Positions 8,451-16,614 of a DNA stretch of 47,136 nucleotides are shown here, in pieces. Under the pieces are notes generated by a model. That model worked only from the letters and a program-made list of their open reading frames with translations. It was not told the origin of the DNA and ran no database searches. The stretch covers positions 1 to 47,136 of the forward strand of contig JAGORL010000001.1 of assembly GCA_018062825.1 (NCBI GenBank). Direction: 5' to 3'. This DNA comes from Patescibacteria group bacterium. Lineage in GTDB: Bacteria; Patescibacteriota; Patescibacteriia; UBA9934. Each line of letters starts with the position of its first letter. The stretch's first letter is position 1. A program made the position numbers and the translations under genes.

Positions 8451-8864
8451 TCAAGGCGTGCTAGCCGGCGCGGCCTTGATGAGCTCATCGAACCGACACT
8501 CGACCTCGGTCGGCTGAACGAACCCGTTCCACTCGTTGTAGCAGGAGAACTGAGCCTCATCGCCCACGGCGAGCGAAGCGCACTGGGTGCTCGAGCAGTT
8601 GACGATCATGGTCCCGGTCGCCGTTGCGAGGCGCACCGAGAACTTGGTGGTCATACCGCTCTCGGCCGATCCGAAGGTCTTGCCCTGCGGCGCACCCGCG
8701 ACCACGCCCGCTACGTCGTAGCGGGAGAAGAAGGCACGCATCGCGTTCACGCTGTAGCTGAACACGAGCGTGAGCACGAAGACGCAAACGGCCGTCACCG
8801 TGATGATCGCGAACACATTCATTCGTGAACTTCTCATGCGCTGACTATTCAGGTACTCCGGCAC
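8451..8864 (-). CDS. Small membrane-anchored extracytoplasmic protein, unknown (GC-rich class)
   Basis: The chosen start is a GTG at 8864 directly behind GGAGGGAGC; later ATGs at 8837 and 8822 have no convincing ribosome site but cannot be excluded. 137 residues. One membrane helix or uncleaved signal (about 17-39, VFAIITVTAVCVFVLTLVFSY) is followed by a soluble domain with three Cys (NCSSTQC and SCYNE) that could form disulfides, plus a fourth near the C-terminus (ECRFDEL). No family recognised. It is a single-gene unit with its own promoter (8911-8939) and terminator, and GC-rich third positions. Confidence 0.65.
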   Translation of the reverse strand: MPEYLNSQRMRSSRMNVFAIITVTAVCVFVLTLVFSYSVNAMRAFFSRYDVAGVVAGAPQGKTFGSAESGMTTKFSVRLATATGTMIVNCSSTQCASLAVGDEAQFSCYNEWNGFVQPTEVECRFDELIKAAPASTP

Positions 8865-8910
8865 GCTCCCTCCAAAAAGTGGGTATGAAATGTACTGCAG
8901 GGAACAAAGA

Positions 8911-8939
8911 ATCCTATGCTGAAAAACCCTGAATGTCAA
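8911..8939 (-). promoter_or_regulatory. Promoter of the 8451-8864 gene
   Basis: Minus-strand TTGACA (8939-8934) and TAGGAT (8916-8911) with a 17-base spacer. The -35 box lies immediately beside the stop codon of the upstream DHH gene at 8944. Confidence 0.75.
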
Positions 8940-8943
8940 AAGG

Positions 8944-9918
8944 CTATGCTACACGCTTCACATGCCAAATCCCAGCCTCATCTTTTTTCAAAGAAGCATT
9001 TGGGACTTTAAAGCCCGCTGCTACTTTGTGGCCGCCTCCGCCAAAATGCTTCTCTGCAATCTCGGCAACATTTTTGCCACGGCTTCGCACACTTCCTTTA
9101 ACGCCGCCATCATCGCTCTCGCGGTAAACTGCCACCGCGTCATAGCTCTTATCAAGCATGGCGTGCAAAAAGTTTGAAATACCAGATGCGTCTTCGTCGT
9201 TTGCTCCGGTGCGCTGCATGTCAGCTCTGGTAATAGCGGTACCCACACCTCCAAAAATAGGATCTAAAAAGAGTCGCTCAAGTGCGGTGCCCCAGAGTCG
9301 CATCGCAGCAAGCGAGCGATTCATAAGTGTGTTGCGCACAATCGGTCGCATGTCAGCGCCTAAGCGCACAAGGTCAGCAGATGCATTCACGGCATCCGTT
9401 GTTGTACCGCTCGTTGAAAAGAGAATCGTGTCGGTACAGATGCCGGTCAAAAAGCATTGCGCTGCCTCTGGTGTGACTTCGTACTCAGCGTACTGCACAA
9501 AGCGCCATGTAAGGTCAGCGCTTGAGGCCGCGGTCGGCTCCACTATGTTGAGCGTGCCGTACATCGGATTTGTGGCATGATGATCAAAGACAATAAGCGG
9601 CACTTTGTGTGGCATGGTGGGTAGCAGTGCCTCTATATACTTACCATCAGAACAGTCACAGATAATCAAAAGGTCGACCGTTGGATCAGTAAAAACCTGC
9701 GCATCGCGAACAATATTTTCATGACCAGGAACAAATTGAAGATAGCTATCAAGTGGCTTGGGGGAGTAGATCGTGCAGCGTTTTCCAGAAGTAGTAAGCG
9801 TATGGTAAAGGCCAAGCGTTGAGCCGATCGTGTCGCCGTCAATGCGCTCATCGGTCAATAACAAGATATGCGATGCTCCGGCAATAAGATCTTTGGCTTG
9901 GGAGAAAAGGTGGCGCAT
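8944..9918 (-). CDS. DHH/DHHA1 phosphoesterase, NrnA-like
   Basis: Start ATG at 9918 (MRHLFSQAKDLI), 324 residues, the usual NrnA size; the longer frame to 9999 adds an unlikely N-terminus. DHH domain: LIICDCSDG, then the signature FDHHATN (about residue 114). C-terminal DHHA1 domain with HFGGGGHKVAAGF (about 295-307), which binds substrate phosphate. NrnA-type enzymes degrade short oligoribonucleotides or pAp using Mn. Motif I reads TDERIDGDTIGS; the family normally has a His two residues after the strand (THxNPDGD), here Asp. This may alter metal binding. Transcribed alone. Confidence 0.88.
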   Translation of the reverse strand: MRHLFSQAKDLIAGASHILLLTDERIDGDTIGSTLGLYHTLTTSGKRCTIYSPKPLDSYLQFVPGHENIVRDAQVFTDPTVDLLIICDCSDGKYIEALLPTMPHKVPLIVFDHHATNPMYGTLNIVEPTAASSADLTWRFVQYAEYEVTPEAAQCFLTGICTDTILFSTSGTTTDAVNASADLVRLGADMRPIVRNTLMNRSLAAMRLWGTALERLFLDPIFGGVGTAITRADMQRTGANDEDASGISNFLHAMLDKSYDAVAVYRESDDGGVKGSVRSRGKNVAEIAEKHFGGGGHKVAAGFKVPNASLKKDEAGIWHVKRVA

Positions 9919-9982
9919 AAAGGAATGGGTCACTGTATGATAATAAACGAAAGTCGTCAATAAAAAACCGGGGTATCCTCCA

Positions 9983-10011
9983 TTGTAATTACTGTGCAAA
10001 ATCGCTACACT
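9983..10011 (+). promoter_or_regulatory. Promoter of the SMC gene
   Basis: TTGTAA (9983-9988), 17-base spacer, TACACT (10006-10011). The -10 box ends eleven bases before the ATG at 10023, leaving a leader of only a few bases. Confidence 0.6.
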
Positions 10012-10022
10012 TGCCCTAACAT

Positions 10023-12329
10023 ATGCACTTAGAACGCCTTGATGTCCAAGGGTTTAAAACCTTTGCCCAAAAGACTTCGGTCTCGTTTCTGCCACCAAAG
10101 TCAGACCGCCAGCAACTTACGGTCATTGTGGGTCCAAACGGCAGCGGTAAATCAAACCTTGCTGACGCCATTCGCTGGTGCCTGGGCGAACAATCCATGA
10201 AACACCTACGCGGCAAAAAAGCGGAGGATATTATTTTTTCTGGTTCAGAAGGCAAGTCGCGTTCCGGGTACGCCGAGGTCTCCATGACCTTTAACAATGA
10301 AAAGAAACGCGCCAACGTTCCGTGGAGTGAAATTACGGTCACCCGTCGCCTGTACCGTGATGGAGAGACCGAGTATTTGCTAAACGGTGAACCAGCTCGC
10401 TTGAGTGATATTCAGCTACTTCTTGCGGAGTCGGGTGTTGGTCAGCGCTCCTATGCGGTTATCGGCCAAGGCATGATCGATCATGTGCTAACCGCAAGCC
10501 CTGAGGAGCGAAAGATCTTCTTTGATGACGCTACCGGTGTGCGTGGTTTGCAGATGCGCCGTCACCAATCAGTTTTAAAACTTGAAAGATCGCTACGCAC
10601 GCTTGAAGAGGCTGAGGCGCTCCTTCGTGAAATCGAGCCTCGCTTAAATTTATTGCGCCGACAAGTAAAGCGTTTGAACGAGCGTGAGCAAATTGAGGAA
10701 GAGTTAAAACGTGTGTCGCTTGGTTACTACTCAACGCTGTTTTGGAACCTGCAAAAGGAAAAAGATGCCGTTCTTGCTCGTGTGAGCACGAGTGATCTTC
10801 GGGTTGCACAGCGCCGCCATGATTTAAAGATCGCCGATGAAAAGTTTGCCGCCCTCGCCACGTCCCACGTACCGGTGCAAACAGATGACGGCGCCGCTAA
10901 GAGTGCGCAGCTTGCCTATAAAGAAGCAAACGCAAAACGTGAAGCTGCACGCCAGGCGCTCTTTAGCGCTGAGCGTGAAATTGAAATCACAAAAGCTAAA
11001 GCGCGCGCTTCCTGGGCACCGCTCCCGCTTGATCACATCGTTACTCAAATGAAAGACATCGTTGCGCTCCATGAGAGCGCCTATCAAGCTTTGCAAACCG
11101 CCCGCACTTCCGGGGATTGGGATGCGCTTGAGCGTGTCATTACTTCCGCTCATAACAAAGCTAAGTCACTGCGTGATCGCCTGGTTGAGCCAAAAATCGA
11201 AGAGGTCAAAATCGAGGATCACCTCACCCAAGCTGTGGCGGATGCTAAAAAGCGTTTAGCAGAAGCCGAGGATGCGGTGCATATTGCCGAGGAAGCAGCA
11301 GATGCCGCCGTTGACCGCGCTACCGCCGATAAAACTGAGCTCATTGCTCTGCAAAAAGAGTTGCGCCGGTTGCAGACTGAACTTTCAACTGAAGAGAATG
11401 CCCGTAACGCGCAAGCGGTCGAACTTGCTCGTGCTGAAACACGTCTTGAGGCGCTCAGTTCAGAAATGAGCGAACAGCTTGGTCCACTTGGTGAGGGTGA
11501 GGTGCGTCGCGCTCCACCAGAAAACCCCATATCTGATCTCGCCACGGAACAGGCGCGTCTTGGGAAGTTGCGTCACCAGCTCGCACTCATTGGTGCTATT
11601 GATCCAGAGGTTGCTAAAGAGCACGGCGAGGTTGAGTCACGCTTCACCTTCTTAGCCGAGCAGTCAGATGATTTGCGAGGCGCTATCTCTTCAACGGAAA
11701 AGATCGTAGATGAACTCGACGGTCAGATAGCCGAGCAGTCCACCAAGAAATTTAAAACGATCAAAGACGAGTTCCAAAAGTACTTCGCCGTCTTATTTGG
11801 TGGCGGTAATTGCTCACTCATCCAAGTCACCCGTGAAGCGCTATCGCAGGATGTAAAAGTCGCCGCCGATCGTGCCATGGAGGAAGTAGCCGGGGAGGCG
11901 GTGCAGGAGTTACAAACTGATTCCGCTCGCGCGCGTTTGCGCTTAGCAGAAAAGACAGATGCCATCATGGGCGTTGATATTGAAGCTTCGCCACCAGGCA
12001 AGAAGGTCAAAAACCTCAGCGCCCTCTCAGGCGGCGAGCGTGCGCTCACCTCGATTGCTCTATTGTCAGCGATCATGGCTACCAATCCAAGCCCGTTCGT
12101 GGTCCTTGATGAGGTAGATGCCGCCCTTGATGAAACAAATACCGTGCGCTTCGCAAATATCCTTCGCGAACTTTGCACGCACACCCAGTTCATCGTTATC
12201 TCCCACAACCGTGCCACCATGGAAAAAGCCGATGCCCTGTACGGCGTCACCATGGGAGATGACGGCATCAGCCGATTATTGTCAGTAAAACTCGAAGATA
12301 TCGCCGGCGAAGGCTCGGCGCGTCGGTAA
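10023..12329 (+). CDS. smc: Short, apparently hingeless SMC-family ATPase
   Basis: 768 residues, against ~1150-1200 for canonical bacterial SMC. The N-terminal head has MHLERLDVQGFKTFA, Walker A GPNGSGKS (37-44) and the SMC-typical FDDATGVRG segment. The C-terminal head has the signature LSGGERALTS (from 668) and Walker B FVVLDEVDAALDE. Between them are two coiled-coil stretches (about 170-330 and 380-560), but no ~150-residue hinge domain with conserved glycines. A short helical insert around 325-385 (WAPLPLDHIVTQMKD...SGDWDALERVITSAHNKAK) sits where the arms must turn. It most likely acts in chromosome segregation or as an SMC-like DNA repair ATPase. No ScpA/ScpB genes are in the window. 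Nearly leaderless. Confidence 0.85.
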   Translation: MHLERLDVQGFKTFAQKTSVSFLPPKSDRQQLTVIVGPNGSGKSNLADAIRWCLGEQSMKHLRGKKAEDIIFSGSEGKSRSGYAEVSMTFNNEKKRANVPWSEITVTRRLYRDGETEYLLNGEPARLSDIQLLLAESGVGQRSYAVIGQGMIDHVLTASPEERKIFFDDATGVRGLQMRRHQSVLKLERSLRTLEEAEALLREIEPRLNLLRRQVKRLNEREQIEEELKRVSLGYYSTLFWNLQKEKDAVLARVSTSDLRVAQRRHDLKIADEKFAALATSHVPVQTDDGAAKSAQLAYKEANAKREAARQALFSAEREIEITKAKARASWAPLPLDHIVTQMKDIVALHESAYQALQTARTSGDWDALERVITSAHNKAKSLRDRLVEPKIEEVKIEDHLTQAVADAKKRLAEAEDAVHIAEEAADAAVDRATADKTELIALQKELRRLQTELSTEENARNAQAVELARAETRLEALSSEMSEQLGPLGEGEVRRAPPENPISDLATEQARLGKLRHQLALIGAIDPEVAKEHGEVESRFTFLAEQSDDLRGAISSTEKIVDELDGQIAEQSTKKFKTIKDEFQKYFAVLFGGGNCSLIQVTREALSQDVKVAADRAMEEVAGEAVQELQTDSARARLRLAEKTDAIMGVDIEASPPGKKVKNLSALSGGERALTSIALLSAIMATNPSPFVVLDEVDAALDETNTVRFANILRELCTHTQFIVISHNRATMEKADALYGVTMGDDGISRLLSVKLEDIAGEGSARR

Positions 12330-12335
12330 AAAAAG

Positions 12336-12375
12336 AAGAGACCCACCTTGGCCCCGTATGGGCTAGGTGGGTCTT
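12336..12375 (-). terminator. Terminator of the M16 peptidase gene
   Basis: A 15-bp stem (AGACCCACCT.../...AGGTGGGTCT) with the T-rich tail TCTTCTTTTTTT on the minus strand. The plus-side tail is TGCGTT, so it works mainly for the minus-strand gene but may help stop smc. Confidence 0.8.
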
Positions 12376-12379
12376 GCGT

Positions 12380-13615
12380 TCACGAGAGCACGCGCCGCAG
12401 GATCGTCGGCTCGCTGGCGAACAGTTCGTTTGCCATGCGTACGATCTCGTCGCGCGTTGGCTCCGGGATGAGTGGCTGCTCATCCTCTGTCAGGTCAGGA
12501 TCAAGTGCAACCTGCTCGATCAGATTGTCAGCGTCCTGAATGCGCATCGTGCGCATAAGCTCACGGCCAATCGCGTCAGTCAGTGGGAGTTGGCTCAGGT
12601 AGCCGTTCCAGTGCTGCGGGTTGATGCGTCCTCGCTTAAGGTTGTTGACCGCTGCAAGCGCAATATCGATGGCCTCTGGGCTGGCGGTATCAAGATCAAT
12701 CACCGCCGCCGAGCCAAGCGGCATCCACTCGTGCGCGGCGTTGATCCCGTAGCTCTGCCCAAGCTTGCGCCGGAGCACTTGAGCAATCGAGCCGTACGAA
12801 TGGTCGGTGAGCAGATTTTCGACCGCTATAACCGCGCGCTGCTTGCGCCTCGGAACGGATGGCGCATTGAATAAGATCTCAGCACCGACATCAACCGATT
12901 CGTAGCGCAGGTCACCCTGCGCGAGTCGTTGCGTATGCGCCACTGGCCGCTGTCCGCCGCCGCTCGGGATACTACTCGCAAGCACACACGAGACGACTTC
13001 GTCGTGAGTCATGGGGCTGGCAATCCAGAGCGTCATCCGCTCACTCACGTAGAAGCGCTCATGCACACGCATGAGATCGTCCATGGATAAGGCGCGAATG
13101 CTCACAAGGTCGCCGGTCACAGTCTTCAGAAGTGCGGGGTTACCAGGGAAGAGTAGGTCAAGACGCTGGTAGCTCTCGTACTCTTCTGGCGTCGTGCGTG
13201 ATTCCACACTCACGACCTTCTTCTCGGTCGCGAAATGCTGCGGGCTCGCGCTTGGCCTGAGAACAAGCCGGATGAGTTCACGAAGTGTCGCCTTGGTTTG
13301 CTGCGCAAGGCAGTCCGTCTCGTAAGTTGTGCTCGTGAACCCGGTTGAAGCTTCCAGGTCAAAGCCGGACTTGATGAGTCCAGCAAGCTCCGGGCGAGCG
13401 CGCGGGTGCCGAAACGGCATCTCCGCAATTACATGCTCCAGCAGGTGCGCTGCTCCGATCTGATGAACCGGATCATCGAGTGCTCCGCACTGCACCTGTA
13501 GCGACATGCTCGCAATCTCAGTTTGCGGAAGCTCGATGGTCGCCACCACCATCCCGTTAGGAAGTGTGGTCCTATGTGTCGCGTGCGGGAAGCGATGAAA
13601 GTGAATCGTGGACAT
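12380..13615 (-). CDS. M16-family zinc metallopeptidase (GC-rich class)
   Basis: The start ATG at 13615 follows GGAG by eight bases, which excludes the ATG at 13651. 411 residues, typical of single-unit M16B peptidases (PqqL/MPP-like). The inverted zinc motif HLLEH (HxxEH) is at about 57-61, followed by the expected downstream Glu region (about 130-140, VSVESRTTPEEYES). The C-terminal half has the M16 dimer-domain pattern (RRKLGQSYGINAAHEWMPLGSA). No signal peptide, so probably cytoplasmic. M16 enzymes degrade peptides; the substrate is unknown. It is a single-gene unit with a promoter (13655-13682) and terminator, and GC-rich codons. Confidence 0.85.
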   Translation of the reverse strand: MSTIHFHRFPHATHRTTLPNGMVVATIELPQTEIASMSLQVQCGALDDPVHQIGAAHLLEHVIAEMPFRHPRARPELAGLIKSGFDLEASTGFTSTTYETDCLAQQTKATLRELIRLVLRPSASPQHFATEKKVVSVESRTTPEEYESYQRLDLLFPGNPALLKTVTGDLVSIRALSMDDLMRVHERFYVSERMTLWIASPMTHDEVVSCVLASSIPSGGGQRPVAHTQRLAQGDLRYESVDVGAEILFNAPSVPRRKQRAVIAVENLLTDHSYGSIAQVLRRKLGQSYGINAAHEWMPLGSAAVIDLDTASPEAIDIALAAVNNLKRGRINPQHWNGYLSQLPLTDAIGRELMRTMRIQDADNLIEQVALDPDLTEDEQPLIPEPTRDEIVRMANELFASEPTILRRVLS

Positions 13616-13654
13616 GAGGTCTCCAGAGAGGTGAAAGGTGCATCCGAACAAAGC

Positions 13655-13682
13655 AGGATAGCATGTTCTTACAAAAAAGCAA
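13655..13682 (-). promoter_or_regulatory. Promoter of the M16 peptidase gene
   Basis: Minus-strand TTGCTT (13682-13677), 16-base spacer, TATCCT (13660-13655), 40 bases before the ATG. Confidence 0.6.
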
Positions 13683-13699
13683 CAATGTTAGCCTAATTT

Positions 13700-13728
13700 T
13701 TGACTAAAACAAGAAAAACAAGTACACT
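13700..13728 (+). promoter_or_regulatory. Promoter of the 13737 methyltransferase, leaderless
   Basis: TTGACT (13700-13705), exactly 17 bases, TACACT (13723-13728). The ATG at 13737 is eight bases after the -10 box, so the mRNA should begin at or within two bases of the start codon. Confidence 0.8.
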
Positions 13729-13736
13729 AGCCTCTT

Positions 13737-14630
13737 ATGCAAAAGAAATTCTTTGCTCGCTCAAGCGGTCCAGCTGGCCGCAAAAACAACAATCGCCGCT
13801 CCCGTGGAGATGTTTCTTTTGGTGCTCCAGCCCATGAAGGCAAGTCCGGACCACGTCCACAGCGCCCAAATCGCAGTAATCCAAAGGGTTCCTGGGAACA
13901 GGTTTCTGAGTGGTACGGAGAGTACGTGCGTGGCAAAGAAAATATTCAGCACACGGTCGTTTTTCCAAACGCCCTGCGCCTTTTAGCTCCCCAGCAAGGC
14001 GCAAGCTATCTTGATATCGCCTGCGGTGAAGGAGCCTTTACACAAATGATCGCCAAGCGCGGCGCCGAGGTAACCGGTGTCGATATCGCTTCGTCACTCG
14101 TGCGTCAGGCGCAGGATAAGCGCATTCGCAGCGCCCGTTTTCAAGTTGGCGACGCGCAGTCATTGCCATCCTATTTTGAGAAGCAGGCCTTTGATGGCGC
14201 TACTTGTGTCTTGGCTTTGCAAAACATCCCAGATCTTGAAGCAACTATCGGAGGCGCAGCTATCGTGTTAAAGCGCGGCGCGTCATTTGTCGCTGTTATC
14301 AACCACCCATCATTTCGCACTCCTCGTCAGTCTGGTTGGGAATGGGATGAGAAGCGCGCTATGCAGTTCCGTCGTGTTGATGCCTACATGACACCAAACG
14401 AGATTCCAATTGCCATGCACCCAGGTCGTGATCGTAGTGCAGTAACGTATTCATATCACCGTCCGCTTGAGGCCTACGTAAAAGCCCTCACTAAAGCCGG
14501 ATTTATCGTCGATGCTCTTGAAGAGTGGACCTCAGAGGCGGTTAGTGATTCTGGTCCTCGTGCTAAAGCGGAAAATCGCGCTCGTCGAGAGATCCCGCTT
14601 TTCCTCGCCCTACGCGCCCGAAAACAATAG
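13737..14630 (+). CDS. Class I SAM-dependent methyltransferase with basic N-terminal tail
   Basis: 297 residues. The first ~50 are basic, Arg/Gly/Asn-rich and probably disordered (KNNNRRSRGDVSFGAP). Then a Methyltransf_11-type Rossmann domain: SAM motif YLDIACGEGAFT (about 91-102), VTGVDIASS (about 113-121), VLALQNIPD (about 160-168). The C-terminal part contains RPLEAYVKALTKAGF, typical of the family, with a HHAxxW-like acceptor region absent. The substrate is unknown; the basic tail suggests RNA or another nucleic-acid partner (inference). Single gene, predicted leaderless mRNA, terminator directly after the stop. Confidence 0.85.
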   Translation: MQKKFFARSSGPAGRKNNNRRSRGDVSFGAPAHEGKSGPRPQRPNRSNPKGSWEQVSEWYGEYVRGKENIQHTVVFPNALRLLAPQQGASYLDIACGEGAFTQMIAKRGAEVTGVDIASSLVRQAQDKRIRSARFQVGDAQSLPSYFEKQAFDGATCVLALQNIPDLEATIGGAAIVLKRGASFVAVINHPSFRTPRQSGWEWDEKRAMQFRRVDAYMTPNEIPIAMHPGRDRSAVTYSYHRPLEAYVKALTKAGFIVDALEEWTSEAVSDSGPRAKAENRARREIPLFLALRARKQ

Positions 14631-14656
14631 TTGCCGTCATGGCAACTTTTTGTTAA
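14627..14656 (+). terminator. Terminator of the methyltransferase gene
   Basis: Stem AGTTGCC/GGCAACT, loop GTCAT, then TTTTTGTT. The 5' arm begins at the stop codon. The hairpin overlaps a possible promoter for the next gene (TTGCCG, 17 bases, TAATAA). Confidence 0.85.
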
Positions 14657-14682
14657 TAAGGTGCAGTTCGTTTGGAGGCAAG

Positions 14683-15537
14683 ATGCCCTTGTATAAGTTC
14701 GCTCGTTTCGCGACCGCACTCATTGTGGCGGCATGCATTACCGGCCCTTGCGCGGCTCTCGCGCTCCTGTCGGCAATCTTCAGGACCCCTTGGCTTAAGG
14801 CGCCGGTGTCTTGGGGGAGGTACGTGACAAGTGCCGCCTGCACGCTCGCCGACATCACGATCACGTACTCAGGACGCCACTGGAAGCCATCTCACGCCGG
14901 CGTACCGATTCTGGTGATCGCAAATCACCCGCCGCAAGTCGGTTTCCCGTTTCTCTACGACTCCATCTATCGCTTCACCGGTCGACAGGTGGTGAAGGTG
15001 GTGGCTAAAGACACGCTCAACCCCGTCTTTCGTTGGCCACTGCAAGCCCTCGGGCTTGTGACCTGTATTAGGCGCGAAGACCGTGAGAGCTCGCTCGAAC
15101 GACTCTCCTCAACGGTGGTAGGGGAGGAAGATGTCCTTCTCCTGTTCCCCGATCAGTCGCGTTACTCGCAAGGAGCAGTCAACGAGCAACGCGAAAAGTA
15201 TAAGGATGCGGTGCCAGCCATCGACGAGCTGCTGCGCTATGTTCTTGTGCCAAAGACCGGCGGCCTCCTCGCGATTCTGCGTCAGCTGCCGGACAACGCC
15301 CTTGTGATTGATCTCACGCTCGCCATCTCAACCTCTGCGTGGTCAGATGCTGCATCGATCAACTGGGCAGACTCCACGCTCTACGTGCATGGCGACTACT
15401 TCCGCGTGCATGAACTCCCGCTTGATGAGCCGTGCTTACGAGACTGGCTCGTAAGCAGGTGGCGCAAGAAGGCCAGGCGCATCGCCTCGCTGCGTGCCGC
15501 TAAGCGGCCGCAAGACACATCCTCGATTGATTCTTAG
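14683..15537 (+). CDS. PlsC-like acyltransferase with degenerate active-site motif (GC-rich class)
   Basis: The start ATG at 14683 has GGAGG five bases upstream; an earlier TTG/ATG frame inside the methyltransferase gene is rejected. 284 residues. N-terminal membrane segment (about 8-31), then a PlsC/LPLAT-like domain: ANHPPQVGFPF (about 86-96) in place of NHxxxxD, and LFPDQSRYSQG (about 158-168) resembling FPEGTRS. The catalytic HxxxxD Asp is missing: His is followed by PPQVG. It could be an inactive or altered acyltransferase, or a glycerol-phosphate-independent relative. The basic C-terminus (RWRKKARRIASLRAAKR) may bind membranes. GC-rich codons. Confidence 0.65.
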   Translation: MPLYKFARFATALIVAACITGPCAALALLSAIFRTPWLKAPVSWGRYVTSAACTLADITITYSGRHWKPSHAGVPILVIANHPPQVGFPFLYDSIYRFTGRQVVKVVAKDTLNPVFRWPLQALGLVTCIRREDRESSLERLSSTVVGEEDVLLLFPDQSRYSQGAVNEQREKYKDAVPAIDELLRYVLVPKTGGLLAILRQLPDNALVIDLTLAISTSAWSDAASINWADSTLYVHGDYFRVHELPLDEPCLRDWLVSRWRKKARRIASLRAAKRPQDTSSIDS

Positions 15538-15567
15538 CCACGCGGGCAAGAGTCATTCGAGGATTTT
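15519..15567 (+). terminator. Large terminator overlapping the end of the PlsC-like gene
   Basis: Outer stem ATCCTCGA/TCGAGGAT and an inner stem GATTCTT/AAGAGTC form a long hairpin followed by TTTTCATTT. It includes the stop codon at 15535-15537. Confidence 0.7.
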
Positions 15568-15627
15568 CATTTGCTGAAAAAATCGAAGAGTGGTTTACTC
15601 ATTTTAAGAATCTTCACCACCTCTTCT

Positions 15628-16086
15628 ATGCTCGTAAGAGACATTATGGTGACTGATTACGTTGTGTTGACCCCTACGCAATCATGGCGTGAGGCAGCTG
15701 CGCTTTTACTTGCGCACCAGGCCTCAGCTGGTCCGGTAATAGATACCGCCGGTGAACTCATTGGTATCTTGTCAGAGAAGGATCTTTTTCGGGGAATCTT
15801 CCCATCTCACAGGGAGTGGGCATCAGATCCTCACGCATACCTTGATTTTGAGGAGATGGAATCAAACGCGCATGAAGCAAGTGAGAAACGGGTAGCAGAT
15901 GTCATGAGTCGGCGGCTTATTACCGCCACGCCGTCCATGCCAATTTTAAAAGTAGGAGCGCTTATGAGTGCTAGCGGTATTCATCACGTTCCCGTTACTG
16001 ATGCTGGTCGATTAGTAGGTCTAGTCAATCGAGGCGGCATCTATCGAGCTATCCTCGGACGGCACCTAGGTATTACTAAAGGTTAA
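15628..16086 (+). CDS. Two-CBS-domain protein
   Basis: Start taken as ATG 15628 (MLVRDIMVTDYVVL); an upstream TTG at 15571 is in frame but lies against the previous terminator. 152 residues. CBS 1 about 1-55 (VRDIMVTDYVVLTPTQ...GILSEKDL), a 30-residue insert, CBS 2 about 90-150 (VADVMSRRLITATPSMP...LVGLVNRGGI). CBS pairs bind adenosine nucleotides and regulate partner proteins; here no enzyme domain is fused. The partner is unknown. It lies directly before rpsP, which has its own promoter. Confidence 0.85.
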   Translation: MLVRDIMVTDYVVLTPTQSWREAAALLLAHQASAGPVIDTAGELIGILSEKDLFRGIFPSHREWASDPHAYLDFEEMESNAHEASEKRVADVMSRRLITATPSMPILKVGALMSASGIHHVPVTDAGRLVGLVNRGGIYRAILGRHLGITKG

Positions 16087-16101
16087 GTGCCACTACAGGA
16101 C

Positions 16102-16130
16102 TTGACAAACACTCGCGGCGCCCGTAAAGT
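16102..16130 (+). promoter_or_regulatory. rpsP promoter
   Basis: TTGACA (16102-16107), 17-base spacer, TAAAGT (16125-16130), fifteen bases before the ATG at 16146; leader of roughly eight bases. Confidence 0.75.
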
Positions 16131-16145
16131 GCGGCCAAAATATCT

Positions 16146-16469
16146 ATGCTTACTATCCGCCTTTCTCGTACCGGCAAGCGCAAGCAGCCGTACTACCGCA
16201 TCGTGTTACAGGAAAAGACTCGTGATCCATGGTCTCCAGCCTTGGAGGTTCTCGGAAACATGAACCCACGTCTTGATCGCAAGGAAGCTGTTATCAATAA
16301 AGAGCGTTTGGCTTACTGGATTGAGCGCGGTGCTCAGCCGTCAGATAGCTTGCGCAACCTATTTATCGATCTTGGCCTCATGAAGGGCGAGAAGGTAAAT
16401 AACATCACCATTACTGCTAAGCGCGCTAAGAAGCTCGCTGAAAAGAAAGCAGAAGCCCCTGCGGCGTAA
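16146..16469 (+). CDS. rpsP: 30S ribosomal protein S16
   Basis: 107 residues with the family signature at the N-terminus, MLTIRLSRTGKRKQPYYRIV, followed by LEVLGNMNPR and ERLAYWIERGAQPSDSL. The C-terminal ~25 residues are Lys/Ala-rich (AKRAKKLAEKKAEAPAA), a common extension. S16 binds 16S rRNA in the 5' domain and assists 30S assembly. The neighbours (KH protein, trmD) are the classic rpsP cluster, without rimM here. Confidence 0.97.
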   Translation: MLTIRLSRTGKRKQPYYRIVLQEKTRDPWSPALEVLGNMNPRLDRKEAVINKERLAYWIERGAQPSDSLRNLFIDLGLMKGEKVNNITITAKRAKKLAEKKAEAPAA

Positions 16470-16495
16470 TCCACACGTTATCCACAACAATGAAT

Positions 16496-16525
16496 AACTC
16501 CGCAGCTGTAGCTGTGGAGTTTTTC
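16496..16525 (+). terminator. rpsP terminator
   Basis: Stem ACTCCGCAGCT/AGCTGTGGAGT with a GT loop, followed by TTTTC. Confidence 0.75.
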
Positions 16526-16526
16526 A

Positions 16527-16554
16527 TTGCCAGAGTTCGTACTGCCCGTATACT
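16527..16554 (+). promoter_or_regulatory. Promoter of the KH-protein gene
   Basis: TTGCCA (16527-16532), 16-base spacer, TATACT (16549-16554). It starts right after the rpsP terminator and leaves a ~53-base leader. Confidence 0.65.
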
Positions 16555-16614
16555 AAGATTAGTGCACCTGGACAAAGCGACGGCCAGTGCATACGGAAAA
16601 TCGTCGCATGATCT

